A stretch of DNA of 64,000 nt, from NCBI RefSeq assembly GCF_030053775.1, contig NZ_CP125671.1, positions 19,011-83,010 of the forward strand, written 5' to 3'. The position numbers and the translations under genes are program-made. The notes beneath the pieces were generated by a model. The model saw nothing but the letters and a program-made list of their open reading frames with translations, was not told where the DNA came from and did no database searches. The DNA comes from Acinetobacter corruptisaponis (GTDB lineage Bacteria; Pseudomonadota; Gammaproteobacteria; Pseudomonadales; Moraxellaceae). This document shows positions 1 through 9,391 of the stretch, piece after piece (the first letter of the stretch is position 1; every line of letters starts with the position of its first letter).

Positions 1-1137
1 CGACCGGCAGGTCAGATTTTATTTAGTTCAGCATCTTCAATCATTAATACTCAACAGTTAATCAAGTCAGCAAATAACCCTTGGATTAAATGGAAAATTA
101 AGAATAAGACCTATCGTGGCATGATCTACAACACGGATATAAACAAAAATACTGAAATACAATCTGTACGCATTATTGTGGGGATCGATACATCTGAACA
201 TCTACATTTTTTAAATGATTTTAAGCGTCAACTTTTTTACATTGGTTTAGCCGGTACGATTTGTTTAATGTTTTTAGGCTGGTTTGCAACCTGGAGAGGT
301 TTAAGACCCGTGCAAAAAATGGCTAAGGTCGCAGAAGGCATTTCTGCCCAACATCTTTCAGAACGTTTAGAAGTTGAGCACACACCAACAGAACTAAAAT
401 CATTAGCAATTGCCTTCAATGATATGCTCGACAGACTAGAATCAGCTTTAGAAAGGCTTTCCGATTTTTCATCTGATTTAGCGCATGAAATTAGAACACC
501 GATTAATAACTTAATGACTCAAACTCAAGTATGTCTTGCCCGTAAACGAGATACCAGTACCTATCAAGAAGTACTATTTTCTAATTTAGAAGAATTAGAA
601 CGTTTGACTCGAATGGTATCCGATATGCTTTTCTTGGCAAAAGCAGAACATGGCCTAAAATTACAGAACTTACAGAATATTGACCTGGTTAAAGAAGTTA
701 CAGCCTTATTTGATTTCTATGATGCGCTAGCTGCCGAAAAAAATATGACGCTTCAACAAACAGGATCTGGAAATGTCAAAGGTGATCCTGCTATGTTACG
801 TCGAGCACTCAGCAATCTATTATCTAATGCAGTTAAATATGGAAATAAGAATTCTACAATACGCATAAAACTTCAACAGAATTTAGATAACACAATATTT
901 TCAATTGAAAATGAAGGCCCTGAAATCTCTCCTGAACAACTATCCAGGTTATTTGATCGATTTTATCGAACAGATGCATCTAGACAAAGAACAGAAGAAG
1001 GAACCGGCTTAGGGCTCGCGATAACAAAATCTATTCTTGATATGCTTGGGGCGACCATCCAGGCTGAATCCCTCAATGGTCGAATCATTTTTACCATTGT
1101 TTTTCAAAGTGAATCCATGCAAGGGGAATCATTTTAA
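1..1137 (+). CDS. copS: Heavy-metal sensor histidine kinase, CopS/CusS type (5' end off window)
   Basis: The reading frame is open from base 1, so the N-terminus and most of the periplasmic sensor lie outside. What remains shows a transmembrane segment (around 240-290), a HAMP linker, the phospho-acceptor H-box with LAHEIRTP (His codon at 484), an N-box (LSNLLSNAVKYG) and the G-box GTGLGLAI. This order is that of CusS/CopS kinases, which sense periplasmic copper or silver and phosphorylate a CopR/CusR response regulator. That regulator is expected just upstream, off the left edge. The gene converges on the minus-strand copper operon, 39 bp from its last gene. Three CusR-like boxes elsewhere in the window are the probable targets of its partner. 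The metal is inferred from the neighbours. Confidence 0.9.
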   Translation, partial: RPAGQILFSSASSIINTQQLIKSANNPWIKWKIKNKTYRGMIYNTDINKNTEIQSVRIIVGIDTSEHLHFLNDFKRQLFYIGLAGTICLMFLGWFATWRGLRPVQKMAKVAEGISAQHLSERLEVEHTPTELKSLAIAFNDMLDRLESALERLSDFSSDLAHEIRTPINNLMTQTQVCLARKRDTSTYQEVLFSNLEELERLTRMVSDMLFLAKAEHGLKLQNLQNIDLVKEVTALFDFYDALAAEKNMTLQQTGSGNVKGDPAMLRRALSNLLSNAVKYGNKNSTIRIKLQQNLDNTIFSIENEGPEISPEQLSRLFDRFYRTDASRQRTEEGTGLGLAITKSILDMLGATIQAESLNGRIIFTIVFQSESMQGESF

Positions 1138-1176
1138 CTCATTTTTTTGAACATCTTCCATTTACCCGAGTTGACC

Positions 1177-2460
1177 TTACATAAAGTTCAAACTGAGAGC
1201 CAGAGCTACGCCAGCACCTATCATGGCAATTGTGTAGCCAAATATGATAGCTCGGCCAAACTGTGCCCCCCCTGTCATCCATGCAATTGTCGCTTTGCTT
1301 AACATGTTGCTCAGTGTGGCCAGCCCTAGCGCGACAGCAGCCACATTTGTTGTTAAGCCTTCAGTACTATGCAGGCGGGCAAGTGAGACTAAAATAGCAT
1401 CTACGTCTGCTAGCCCAGAAATAGTCGATAATACGAAGATGCCGCTGGTGCCCAACCATTGTTTTGCTGCCGGGACCAAGACTGCCATGACAGCCAGGAA
1501 AGCAGCGAAGCTGAATGCTGTCCCAAGATCAAAAGGAGCCATTGCTTCTATTGTTCGATCGTTGTTTTCAGCGCTGGTAATTTGGCGTTGTCTCCACAAT
1601 GCCATACCCAGCAGAAGGATTCCCGCAATCATCATTGCACCACCAAAAGTGCTTAGCAATGCTGGCTCAATGACGCCTATCAGCACAACCATACGAAAAA
1701 ACATGATGCCACAGGCAGCCAATGTTCCAGAAATAGCAGCACTGACCATGACGGGGTGCTGGCGTGTATAGCGTGCCAGTGCGACAGTTGCAGCTGTAGA
1801 AGATGCCAAACCACCCAATAGACCTGTCCAGAGTATGCCTCTTTCTGAACCGGTGAGCCGCATGGCAAAATGACCTGCCAGAGAGAGTCCGGCAATCAGG
1901 ATCACTGCCCACCATAACTGGTAAGGATTTAATGCAGCAAAAGGTCCCAGACCCGTATTGGGTAAGTAGGGTAATATAACGACAGAAAGTACCAGCAACT
2001 GCAGGGATGCGGTTAATTCACGATGCTCTATCAAGCGTAGCCAACCGTGTAAGGTTGGCTTGAGATCCAAAAATACAGCGACGATTACAGCCGCGGTTAA
2101 TGCTAAAGTAACATTACCATGGGATGCATATGCACCTAAAACTAATGTCAACAGCATCGCGATCGTCGTGGTAGCGCTTAAATTACCGGAAATTTTTGCG
2201 GTACGCGCGTAGGATACCGTAAGTAAAAGGGAAAGCCCTAATACGGCTGCGACTAGTGGCCAAGGCCCAAAGTTTGGCTGTAAATGACCGAGCACTCCTC
2301 CGAGTAATCCTGTCAATGTGAAGGTACGTAGGCCTGCTACTCGGCTGCCTTCTGGCAGTTCACGATCATTCCATCCTCGTTCTAAACCAATGAGCAGGCC
2401 GATGGCAAGTGCTGCAATAAGACCTGGTACATCTGGTGGAAGAAAAGAACTCTCTATCAT
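1177..2460 (-). CDS. MgtC/SapB-type DUF4010 integral membrane protein
   Basis: This 427-residue polytopic membrane protein begins with an MgtC/SapB-like segment (IGLLIGLERGW) followed by many hydrophobic helices typical of the DUF4010 family. Its molecular function is unknown; family members often sit beside metal-transport genes. Its ATG overlaps the stop of the upstream P-type ATPase by 4 bp (ATGA), so the two are translationally coupled in the same operon. It is the last gene of the five-gene copper operon. The position suggests a role in metal or envelope homeostasis, but nothing in the sequence shows a substrate. Confidence 0.85.
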   Translation of the reverse strand: MIESSFLPPDVPGLIAALAIGLLIGLERGWNDRELPEGSRVAGLRTFTLTGLLGGVLGHLQPNFGPWPLVAAVLGLSLLLTVSYARTAKISGNLSATTTIAMLLTLVLGAYASHGNVTLALTAAVIVAVFLDLKPTLHGWLRLIEHRELTASLQLLVLSVVILPYLPNTGLGPFAALNPYQLWWAVILIAGLSLAGHFAMRLTGSERGILWTGLLGGLASSTAATVALARYTRQHPVMVSAAISGTLAACGIMFFRMVVLIGVIEPALLSTFGGAMMIAGILLLGMALWRQRQITSAENNDRTIEAMAPFDLGTAFSFAAFLAVMAVLVPAAKQWLGTSGIFVLSTISGLADVDAILVSLARLHSTEGLTTNVAAVALGLATLSNMLSKATIAWMTGGAQFGRAIIFGYTIAMIGAGVALALSLNFM

Positions 2461-4832
2461 AACTTTTTATTTCGCAGGCGAAGGGCATTGGTGATGACTG
2501 AAGCTGAACTCAAACTCATAGCCAAGGCGGCAATCATCGGTGACAACAACCAACCGGTAAATGGATATAGTACGCCAGCCGCGATAGGGATACCCAAAGC
2601 ATTGTAAAGGAAAGCAAACATGAGGTTCTGTTTCATGTTGCCAACAGTAGCTTCCGAAAGTGAACGGGCAACAGCAATCCCTCGTAAATCTCCCTTGACC
2701 AGCGTAACTTGGGCACTATTCATTGCAACATCAGTCCCGGTTCCCATAGCGATACCGACATCAGCTTTAGCCAAGGCTGGTGCATCATTGATGCCATCAC
2801 CAGCCATAGCCACGATGCGACCTTCCTTCTGCAATTTGCTGACCAGTTCTAGTTTATCTGCGGGTTTGACTTCGCCATGTACCTCATCAATGCCTAGACG
2901 TGCTGCGACTGAACGGGCAGTGGTGAGACCATCTCCTGTTGCCATCACGATACGTAGACCCGCTTCCTTCAGGGTGGCAAGTGCTTCTGGGGTATTTTTT
3001 TTGATGGGATCGGATACTGCAAGCAGACCGGCCAATTCACCATTGATGGCTAGATGCATCACACTTGCACCTTCCGAACGCAGCTCTTCGGCTTGCGGAA
3101 TCAGAGATTGTACCGAGATACCCAATTGCTCCATCAGTGCTGTGTTGCCCAAAGCTAACTGACGATCGCCCACTTGACCTCGAACACCAATCCCTGAGCC
3201 CGATTCAAAATTATCTGGTGTTTCAAGAGACAGGCCACGTTCGTGTGCTGCGTTTACAATCGCTTCGGCTAGCGGGTGTTCACTGCCTTGATCAAGACTG
3301 GCGGCTAAACGTAATACTTCAGATTCATCGAAACCTGATGCGGCAACCACACGATCGAATACAGGGCGTCCTTCAGTTAACGTACCTGTTTTATCGATGA
3401 TTAGTGTGTCAATCTTGCGTAGATTCTCAATGGCTGCTGCATCACGGAACAGCACACCATGAGTAGCACCTTGACCCGTCGCAACCATGATAGACATTGG
3501 AGTTGCCAAGCCTAGTGCACAAGGACAGGCAATAATGAGTACTGCCACAGCATTGATTAATGCATAAACCCAGCTTGATTCTTCTGGGCCGAATAGTCCC
3601 CATCCAAAGAAGGTAAGCAAGGCAATGGTCACTACAGCCATGACGAACCAACCTGCTACCTGATCAGCCATACGTTGCATTGGTGCTCTCGATCGTTGAG
3701 CTTGCGCCACCATCTGTACGATCTGGGATAACATGGTACTTGAACCAATTTTCTCTGAACGCATGATTAGGGAACCATTGGTATTCAGGGTAGCACCAAT
3801 GACTTTATCACCGATGCGTTTAGTGATCGGTAAAGGTTCACCTGTCAGCATCGATTCATCCACTGAACTACTTCCTTCAGTGATTACACCATCCACAGGC
3901 ACTTTTTCACCTGGGCGAATTCTGAGTAAATCTCCTACATGGACATGCGTTAGAGGAACATCTTCTTCAGTTCCATCAGGCAGGATTCGGCGAGCTGTTT
4001 TAGGAGCGAGCCCAAGGAGTGACTTAATTGCAGCAGAAGTTTGCGAACGTGCTTTTAACTCCAATATTTGTCCCAGTAGGGTCAATGAAATGATGACCGC
4101 TGAAGCTTCAAAGTAAACAGCGACACGACCCATGGAAATAAATGAGTCTGGGAAGATTTGCGGTGCAATGGTTGCGACCACACTATAAATAAATGCAGCT
4201 CCAGTGCCCAAACCAATCAGCGTCCACATGTTCGGGCTGCGATTCACAACCGATTGCCAACCCCGGGAAAAAAATGGCCAACCTGCCCAAAGTACAATTG
4301 GGAGTGACAACACCAGTTCAATCCAGCTCTGAACAGCCATATTGAACAGGTTCATTTGATGACCAAACATCGCCAAAAAAGTCACGATGATGGTCAATGG
4401 CAGTGTCCACCAGAAGCGTCGGCGGAAATCACGTAACTCCGGATTCTCATCTTCCTCTAATTCAGGAATGAGTGGCTCTAGTGTCATTCCGCATTTAGGA
4501 CAGTTTCCAGGATGATCTTGCCTGATTTCTGGATGCATTGGGCATGTATAGATGGTCGTACCTGTTGTGCTTGCCGCATTAACGTGTTGAACAGTCTGAT
4601 GATGCTGTGTATGTGCATCGGCAGTCGTCGTTGCGGGTTTAGCGATATATTGCACCGGGCTGCTATGAAACTTTGATTGACATTTATCACTGCAAAAAAA
4701 GTAAGTTTTCCCCTTAAATTCCTCATGGTATTTCGATTCTTCAGTGACGGTCATACCACAGACTGGGTCTTTCAGTACGTCTGTTGTAGCCTGTGCCATA
4801 TGGTCCTGGTTATGATTTTTTTGATCTGACAT
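2457..4832 (-). CDS. copA: Copper-type P1B ATPase with N-terminal YHS and metal-binding zinc-ribbon-like domains
   Basis: A 791-residue P1B ATPase expected to pump Cu(I) or Ag(I) out of the cytoplasm. The N-terminus lacks HMA domains; it has a YHS domain (CGMTV ... FCSDKCQ, about residues 24-58) and then a heavy-metal-binding motif (YTCPMHPEI ... CPKCGM, about 95-120). The membrane CPC motif is near residue 435, the phosphorylated Asp is D480 in DKTGTLTEG, SEHPLAEA gives the HP motif, and GDGINDAPAL is the hinge. This architecture is the SilP/CopA-YHS type, different from the two-HMA CopA further right. It lies 11 bp downstream of the methyltransferase gene and overlaps the MgtC-like gene. 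Exact ion specificity is inferred. Confidence 0.93.
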   Translation of the reverse strand: MSDQKNHNQDHMAQATTDVLKDPVCGMTVTEESKYHEEFKGKTYFFCSDKCQSKFHSSPVQYIAKPATTTADAHTQHHQTVQHVNAASTTGTTIYTCPMHPEIRQDHPGNCPKCGMTLEPLIPELEEDENPELRDFRRRFWWTLPLTIIVTFLAMFGHQMNLFNMAVQSWIELVLSLPIVLWAGWPFFSRGWQSVVNRSPNMWTLIGLGTGAAFIYSVVATIAPQIFPDSFISMGRVAVYFEASAVIISLTLLGQILELKARSQTSAAIKSLLGLAPKTARRILPDGTEEDVPLTHVHVGDLLRIRPGEKVPVDGVITEGSSSVDESMLTGEPLPITKRIGDKVIGATLNTNGSLIMRSEKIGSSTMLSQIVQMVAQAQRSRAPMQRMADQVAGWFVMAVVTIALLTFFGWGLFGPEESSWVYALINAVAVLIIACPCALGLATPMSIMVATGQGATHGVLFRDAAAIENLRKIDTLIIDKTGTLTEGRPVFDRVVAASGFDESEVLRLAASLDQGSEHPLAEAIVNAAHERGLSLETPDNFESGSGIGVRGQVGDRQLALGNTALMEQLGISVQSLIPQAEELRSEGASVMHLAINGELAGLLAVSDPIKKNTPEALATLKEAGLRIVMATGDGLTTARSVAARLGIDEVHGEVKPADKLELVSKLQKEGRIVAMAGDGINDAPALAKADVGIAMGTGTDVAMNSAQVTLVKGDLRGIAVARSLSEATVGNMKQNLMFAFLYNALGIPIAAGVLYPFTGWLLSPMIAALAMSLSSASVITNALRLRNKKL

Positions 4833-4843
4833 AAATAATTCTC

Positions 4844-5494
4844 TTATGGTAAAGTGGTTTTATGGCCGAATTTTGGAATAAATCTCGGAGTCTGTTGAGC
4901 ATAGCTGTCATAGACAGCGCCAAACTGTTTACTCATTTCAGCCTCTTCCTTAATTGCCAAGCGGCTGTACATTAAGAGTAGGATTGGAAACATAATCAGT
5001 GTCAGTAAAGTTGGCCATTGCAATAAAAAACCCAGCAAGATCATCACAAAAGCCACGTATTGTGGGTGACGTATACGTGCATAAGGGCCTGTGATCGCTA
5101 AAGAATGCTGACGTTGCGCGTTGTACAGCACGTGCCATGACGTTGATAACAGGTAAAATCCATAGCCCAAGAAAACGTAACTGGCGATATGCAAAATGCC
5201 AAAATGTGGATCACCTTTTTCACCTAATAGCGTTGACCACAAGTGACCTGCATTATGAGAAAGTAAGTCAAGTTGAGGGAAGCGAGTTTGAAGCCAACCA
5301 GATAACAGGTAAATGGTTAAAGGAAAACCATACATTTCGACAAATAGAGCAATGATAAAAGCCGAAAAGGCCCCAAATGTACGCCAATCGCGCGCAGTGG
5401 AAGGTCTAAAAAAACTGAAAGCGAACATGATAAAAACTGCTGAGTTAATGATAACCAGCGTCCATAAACCATAAGCCGATTCCGCATGATTCAT
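4844..5494 (-). CDS. Membrane methyltransferase of the ICMT/PEMT family
   Basis: A 216-residue protein with about five hydrophobic segments and the conserved C-terminal block GPYARIRHPQYVAFVMI ... EEAEMSKQFG typical of isoprenylcysteine or phospholipid methyltransferase-like membrane enzymes that use S-adenosylmethionine. Such genes recur in Acinetobacter copper and heavy-metal islands, but the substrate there is unknown. It is the third gene of the copper operon, 20 bp after the DUF2933 gene and 11 bp before the ATPase gene. Family call is fairly firm, function is not. Confidence 0.8.
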   Translation of the reverse strand: MNHAESAYGLWTLVIINSAVFIMFAFSFFRPSTARDWRTFGAFSAFIIALFVEMYGFPLTIYLLSGWLQTRFPQLDLLSHNAGHLWSTLLGEKGDPHFGILHIASYVFLGYGFYLLSTSWHVLYNAQRQHSLAITGPYARIRHPQYVAFVMILLGFLLQWPTLLTLIMFPILLLMYSRLAIKEEAEMSKQFGAVYDSYAQQTPRFIPKFGHKTTLP

Positions 5495-5514
5495 GATGGA
5501 TCTCCTGATAAGAG

Positions 5515-5763
5515 CTATTTTTTGTTATCAGATATATCGGATTTTTTTTGCTGCGAGTGGTTATGCCCATGACCACCATGCATAAAAATATGCATCAGTG
5601 GACACGCTAAAAGGAATAAATAAGGCAAAGCACCGATAACGTGGGCTAAATGTTCCGTTAATAGAAAATAAGCTGCGATACCACCCAGCACGATTAGACC
5701 AATGGCATAACGTGTAGACCAAAAGTTAGGTACTGAATTATTTTCTTGGTGTTGGTGATTCAT
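5515..5763 (-). CDS. DUF2933-type small membrane protein
   Basis: An 82-residue protein with two hydrophobic segments followed by a short His-rich stretch (HIFMHGGHGHNHSQQ). This is the usual form of DUF2933 proteins, found beside copper and silver efflux genes. The histidines near the C-terminus could bind metal; that is inference. It sits 26 bp downstream of the Met-rich exported protein gene in the same operon. Confidence 0.75.
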   Translation of the reverse strand: MNHQHQENNSVPNFWSTRYAIGLIVLGGIAAYFLLTEHLAHVIGALPYLFLLACPLMHIFMHGGHGHNHSQQKKSDISDNKK

Positions 5764-5789
5764 GGTGCTTTCCCCTAATTCATGGGTAA

Positions 5790-6221
5790 CTATTTAGTTG
5801 CTGACGGAGGCATACAGTCCATCATCATCTGCATCATGGATTGCATCATGTCCATACGTTTTTCCATCATCTGCTGACGGTCAGCCATATTTGCATTCAT
5901 GCTTTGGCTGCCCATCTGTTTCATCATACTCATACCTCGTTGCATGAGTTTCATGTGCTCAGCCATAAGTTTCTGACGTTCTTGTGGGGTTTTTGCAGCC
6001 ATCATCTTCTCATGCATGGCTTGCATCGCCTTCATGTGTTGATCCATTGCAGCCATTTTATCTGTAGCAGTGGTGCTGGTAACTGTTTGCTTAATTGTTA
6101 CTGCAGATGGTGTTGTTTTTTCAGGGTGGTGATCTTTGTGTTCATCGGATTGCTGTGCAAATGTATTCAATGACGCGGCTGCGATACATAAGCCCAAAAA
6201 AATGTTTTTGAATTTCATCAT
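5790..6221 (-). CDS. Met/His-rich exported protein, putative periplasmic copper-binding
   Basis: First gene of the operon. A 143-residue protein with a clear signal peptide (MMKFKNIFLGLCIAAASLNTFA, cleavage probably after TFA, mature part starting QQSDEHKDHH). The mature part has His-rich and very Met-rich repeats: MAAMDQHMKAMQAMHEKMM, then MQRGMSMMKQMGSQ and MMEKRMDMMQSMMQMMMD. Met-rich motifs bind Cu(I), so a periplasmic copper buffer is a reasonable inference. No named family is recognised. The CusR-like box lies about 145 bp upstream of its start codon. Confidence 0.75.
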   Translation of the reverse strand: MMKFKNIFLGLCIAAASLNTFAQQSDEHKDHHPEKTTPSAVTIKQTVTSTTATDKMAAMDQHMKAMQAMHEKMMAAKTPQERQKLMAEHMKLMQRGMSMMKQMGSQSMNANMADRQQMMEKRMDMMQSMMQMMMDCMPPSATK

Positions 6222-6365
6222 AATTTTTTCCTTTAAATAATTTGGAAGTAAAAGCTATGTTTTAGTACTGAACAGAGTCTAGGAATTTGACTACTAAACT
6301 GATGAAATTTTTGGTTATTCTCTGTCTCTCTTAAAAATTTTAGCACTATTAATTAATTATTTTTA

Positions 6366-6387
6366 AAAATGACAAAAATGTAATTTT
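6366..6387. promoter_or_regulatory. CusR/CopR-like operator box 1
   Basis: Palindrome AAAATGACA-AAAA-TGTAATTTT, one mismatch between arms. It closely matches the known E. coli CusR box half-sites (AAAATGACA / TGTCATTTT). It lies upstream of the minus-strand copper operon. Two more copies precede copC and copZ. A further partial half-site (GATGACAAAAATTTTA) is seen at 6420-6435. Confidence 0.7.
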
Positions 6388-6441
6388 GAGATCTTCTCGA
6401 AATATATAGTCTATGCTGAGATGACAAAAATTTTATTTAAT

Positions 6442-7363
6442 AGATCTCTTGCATAAATCAAAAAACGATCAATTTATTGGTCGTTTTTTGTATCAAACAA
6501 TACGCCATTTTCGATTATTATTGTTCCATGAACTACTCAAAAGTAAAAACACTGTCAAACAGCCAGTTTAAACGACTTGTCGGAATACAAACCTCAACTT
6601 TTGCAGAAATGCTTGAAGTATTGAGAGCTGCTCAAAGTGTTAGTCGACGAGGAAGACCTTCTGTACTTTCGCTTGAAGATCAGCTATTGATGACCTTAAG
6701 TTATTGGCGTGAATATCGAACACTTTTTCATGTTTCGATGAGCTATGGTATACATGAATCTAATGCTTCTAGAATTATTCAAAAGATTGAGAATATCTTA
6801 ATAAAATCCGATAAATTTCATTTACCTAAAAAATTACCACAAGGTGAAGGTTTAGATTGGGAAGTTGTCGTGGTTGATGCTACCGAGATAACCATAGAAC
6901 GTCCCAAAAAAACAGAAAAAGTATTATAGTGGCAAGAAAAAGCGTCACACCATCAAAGCCCAGCTGATGATTCACTACGAAACACGTCAGATCATATCAA
7001 CAGCCATTGCACACGGTAGTGTGCATGATGTTCAATTATTTAGAAGGCAACGCAAAAAACAAAGATACAAGGGGTTGTTGCTTGCAGATAAAGGCTATCA
7101 AGGTTTGAATCGACTAGGAGTGAGTTGCCTCATTCCCATAAAATCAAGCAAAAAGAAACCATTAACGCTGCTACATAAGCAAATCAATCGTGAAATTGGA
7201 AAACGACGTATCCGAATTGAGCATGTAAATGGTAAATTAAAGACCTTTAAAATTCTTGCTGAACGTTATCGTAATCGGCGTAAACGCATGGGTTTACGCC
7301 TCAATTTGATTGCTGCAATTTACAACATGGAGTTGGTCAATAAATGATTTTTGCAAGAGGTCT
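6442..7363 (+). mobile_element. IS5-family insertion sequence
   Basis: A 922-bp element with 19-bp imperfect terminal inverted repeats (left AGATCTCTTGCATAAATCA, right its near complement ending GCAAGAGGTCT). It is flanked by the 3-bp direct repeat AAT (6439-6441 and 7364-7366). It encodes an IS5-type DDE transposase and sits between the copper operon promoter and a DUF2789 gene. A related but rotted element lies at about 49.3-49.5 kb. Confidence 0.85.
6528..7347 (+). pseudogene. IS5-family transposase, frameshifted at an A7 run
   Basis: The first part (to 6929) carries the N-terminal helix-turn-helix region (SNQFKRLVGI-like) and the start of the DDE domain (VVVDATEITIERPKK). The second part continues in another frame (YYSGKKKRHTIKAQ ... 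LLADKGYQGL ... RIRIEHVNGKLKTFKIL). The join is at a run of seven A at 6906-6912. Removing one A gives a continuous RPKKQKKYYSGKKKRH reading, so a one-base insertion is the simplest explanation. The required +1 shift is not the -1 shift usual for programmed frameshifting in this group. Ribosomal slippage cannot be excluded. Confidence 0.75.
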
Positions 7364-7749
7364 AATATTAATCTTTTAAAACTATTAAAGTTGTTATGAT
7401 TTTATGTGCTTAAAAAAATAAAAATGAAATGATTAGATGACTCCAAGGCTAGTTAGAGACACATTCTTAATGTAATTTACACTGTTATTCCTTTAAAGAA
7501 AAAATACAGTTGATCAAAATAGTTTTTTATAGAAAAAAGGGTGGATAATTTAATTATTAAACTTATTGGTATATTTATTAGATAGAAGGTAAAGAAGATT
7601 ATTTTTAATATTAGGGTTTATAATCCAAATTTCAGAGTAAGGAATCTACTACTTATATAATAGAGATTCCATCTCCAAAACAGTACTACTGTATGAATGA
7701 GTTGTATTCAATGCAGGGAAGAATGTAGATCCTTAATACTAACGGAAAA
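7364..7749. other. Intergenic AT-rich stretch with no gene seen
   Basis: Very AT-rich DNA between the IS5 element and the DUF2789 gene. No open frame with a credible start, no strong hairpin and no recognisable protein remnant was found. Confidence 0.5.
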
Positions 7750-7992
7750 TTATTTTACTGAATTTTCATGTAAAGACTCATTTAATTGATCAATCACTGT
7801 CGTCCATTCACCATCAGAGTGTAGTTTTTCTTCTAAAAAATGACGTTGAGCATCAGTCCAAAAAATTGCTTGTGTTAAAAAAACATCTCCAGCTAGCTGA
7901 TGGCTCTCTATGAATTTTGCAATTGCTTCTTCAGTAGAAGCTAAACCAAGCTGTTCAAATAATTTGGTCATTCTTGGACGTGTTTGAGTCAT
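7750..7992 (-). CDS. DUF2789 family small protein
   Basis: An 80-residue protein. The block LFEQLGLASTEEAIAKFIE, then FWTDAQRHFLEEKL, matches the DUF2789 family, small cytoplasmic proteins of unknown function common in gammaproteobacteria. The ATG reading MTQTRPRMTKLF is preferred over an upstream TTG that adds five residues (WAKH...). It lies between two IS elements, with no clear functional link to the copper genes. Confidence 0.75.
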   Translation of the reverse strand: MTQTRPRMTKLFEQLGLASTEEAIAKFIESHQLAGDVFLTQAIFWTDAQRHFLEEKLHSDGEWTTVIDQLNESLHENSVK

Positions 7993-8058
7993 GTGCTTAG
8001 CCCACAAATTTATATTAGATCAAATTAAACATAACATGTTTATATTTAAACTAAAATA

Positions 8059-9097
8059 GGCTTTGTTGCACAAACCTATCTCTAAAGGCTTATTCCACAA
8101 TATAATTCTAAAATGAATAAGCCCACACCTAAAATCTATCGTACAACCAATTGGTCTTCTTATAACAGTGCATTAATAAATCGAGGAAATCTCTCAATTT
8201 GGTTTGATCCCAAGACTCAATAGTACGCTCAACCCAAAGGTAAACATGGTCGAAATCAAACTTATTCAGATACAGCCATCCAATGCTGTTTAATGATCAA
8301 ATCCTTATTTCATCTTTCTTTACGCATGGTCACTGGCTTTGTGCAAAGTCTCATTCATCTTTATAGATTAGATTGGACAGCACCAGACTATTCCACCATC
8401 TGCAGAAGACAAGAGCATATTGATATTGCAATTAACTATCAAAAAAGCAGTAATGGCCTCCAGCTACTCGTCGATTCTACTGGCTTAAAGTTTCTAGGCG
8501 AAGGTGAATGGAAGCGTAAGAAACACCAACCTGAATATCGTCGCCAATGGCCTAAACTTCATATTGGTATAGATGCTGAAACCCTTCAAATACGCGCTAT
8601 TCAACTCACTACAAATAATGTGAGTGATTCACAAGTGCTTGGTGATTTACTCGATCAGATTCCACAAGATGAGCAGATTGACTCTGTCTATACTGATGGG
8701 GCTTATGACACCAAGCAATGCCGTCAAGTAATTGCAGACCGACAAGCACATGCGGTGATTCCGCCAAGAAAAAATGCGAAACCTTGGAAAGATACGAAGA
8801 CCAGCTCGCTAGAGCGAAATGAATTACTTCGAACAGTTAAACGTTTAGGAAGAACAATATGGAAAAATTGGTCAGGCTATCATCGCAGAAGTCTGATAGA
8901 AACCAAGATGCATTGCATTAAATTATTAGGCGATAAACTCCGTGCGAGAAACTTTCAAAGCCAAGTCAATGAGATTCATGCACGTGTGGCCGTATTAAAT
9001 AAATTTACAGATTTAGGTCGACCTCACACCCAAGTTGCCACTTAAATTTAGATAACTTGGAAGAAGTTTAGCTTTTGAATGTTTGTGCAACAAAGCC
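8059..9097 (+). mobile_element. IS5-family (IS903-group-like) insertion sequence
   Basis: A 1,039-bp element with perfect 17-bp terminal inverted repeats GGCTTTGTTGCACAAAC. It is flanked by a perfect 9-bp target duplication ACTAAAATA (8050-8058 and 9098-9106), the duplication length known for the IS903 group. Its transposase gene is interrupted by a stop codon, so this copy is probably not autonomous. Confidence 0.9.
8113..9045 (+). pseudogene. IS5-family transposase with in-frame TAG
   Basis: The frame starts at an ATG giving MNKPTPKIYRTTNWSSYN and runs in one frame to HTQVAT, except for a TAG at 8221-8223 between FDPKTQ and YAQPKGKHGRNQ. A Trp codon (TGG) would fit there, so one transition would explain it. 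The downstream part has the DDE segments LLVDSTGLK, VYTDGAYDTK and the YHRRSLIETKMHCIK block. A shorter product from an internal ATG would lack the N-terminal 60 residues. Confidence 0.85.
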
Positions 9098-9244
9098 ACT
9101 AAAATATAAAAAATTAAATAGCTACTATTTTCTTAGACAAAATGATTACTACATTTCATAAATCAACCACCTACATAATTTGTTTGTTAAATGATCATTA
9201 TTTTTCAATAAGATTATTTTAATAGTTAAAGATTTTAAATTTTA

Positions 9245-9266
9245 AAAATGACAAAAATGTAATTTT
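9245..9266. promoter_or_regulatory. CusR/CopR-like operator box 2
   Basis: AAAATGACA-AAAA-TGTAATTTT, identical over 22 bp to box 1, and followed by GAAGTCATC. It lies about 125 bp upstream of copC, just right of the IS903-like insertion. This suggests copC-copD are controlled by the same regulator as the minus-strand copper operon. Confidence 0.7.
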
Positions 9267-9391
9267 GAAGTCATCGCTATGTTTCTGTCTCTCACTAATA
9301 ATTGAAATATAAGAGGAGATGATGTGGTCTCATTAAATATAGATTTTATAAAGTCATCTCTAATGAACTAACGAATCAAGAGGAAACGTAA

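Noticed and set aside
5841..6173. His-rich plus-strand frame opposite the Met-rich protein
   Set aside because: The His and Leu richness is the antisense of ATG-rich Met codons (CAT); no credible start signal.
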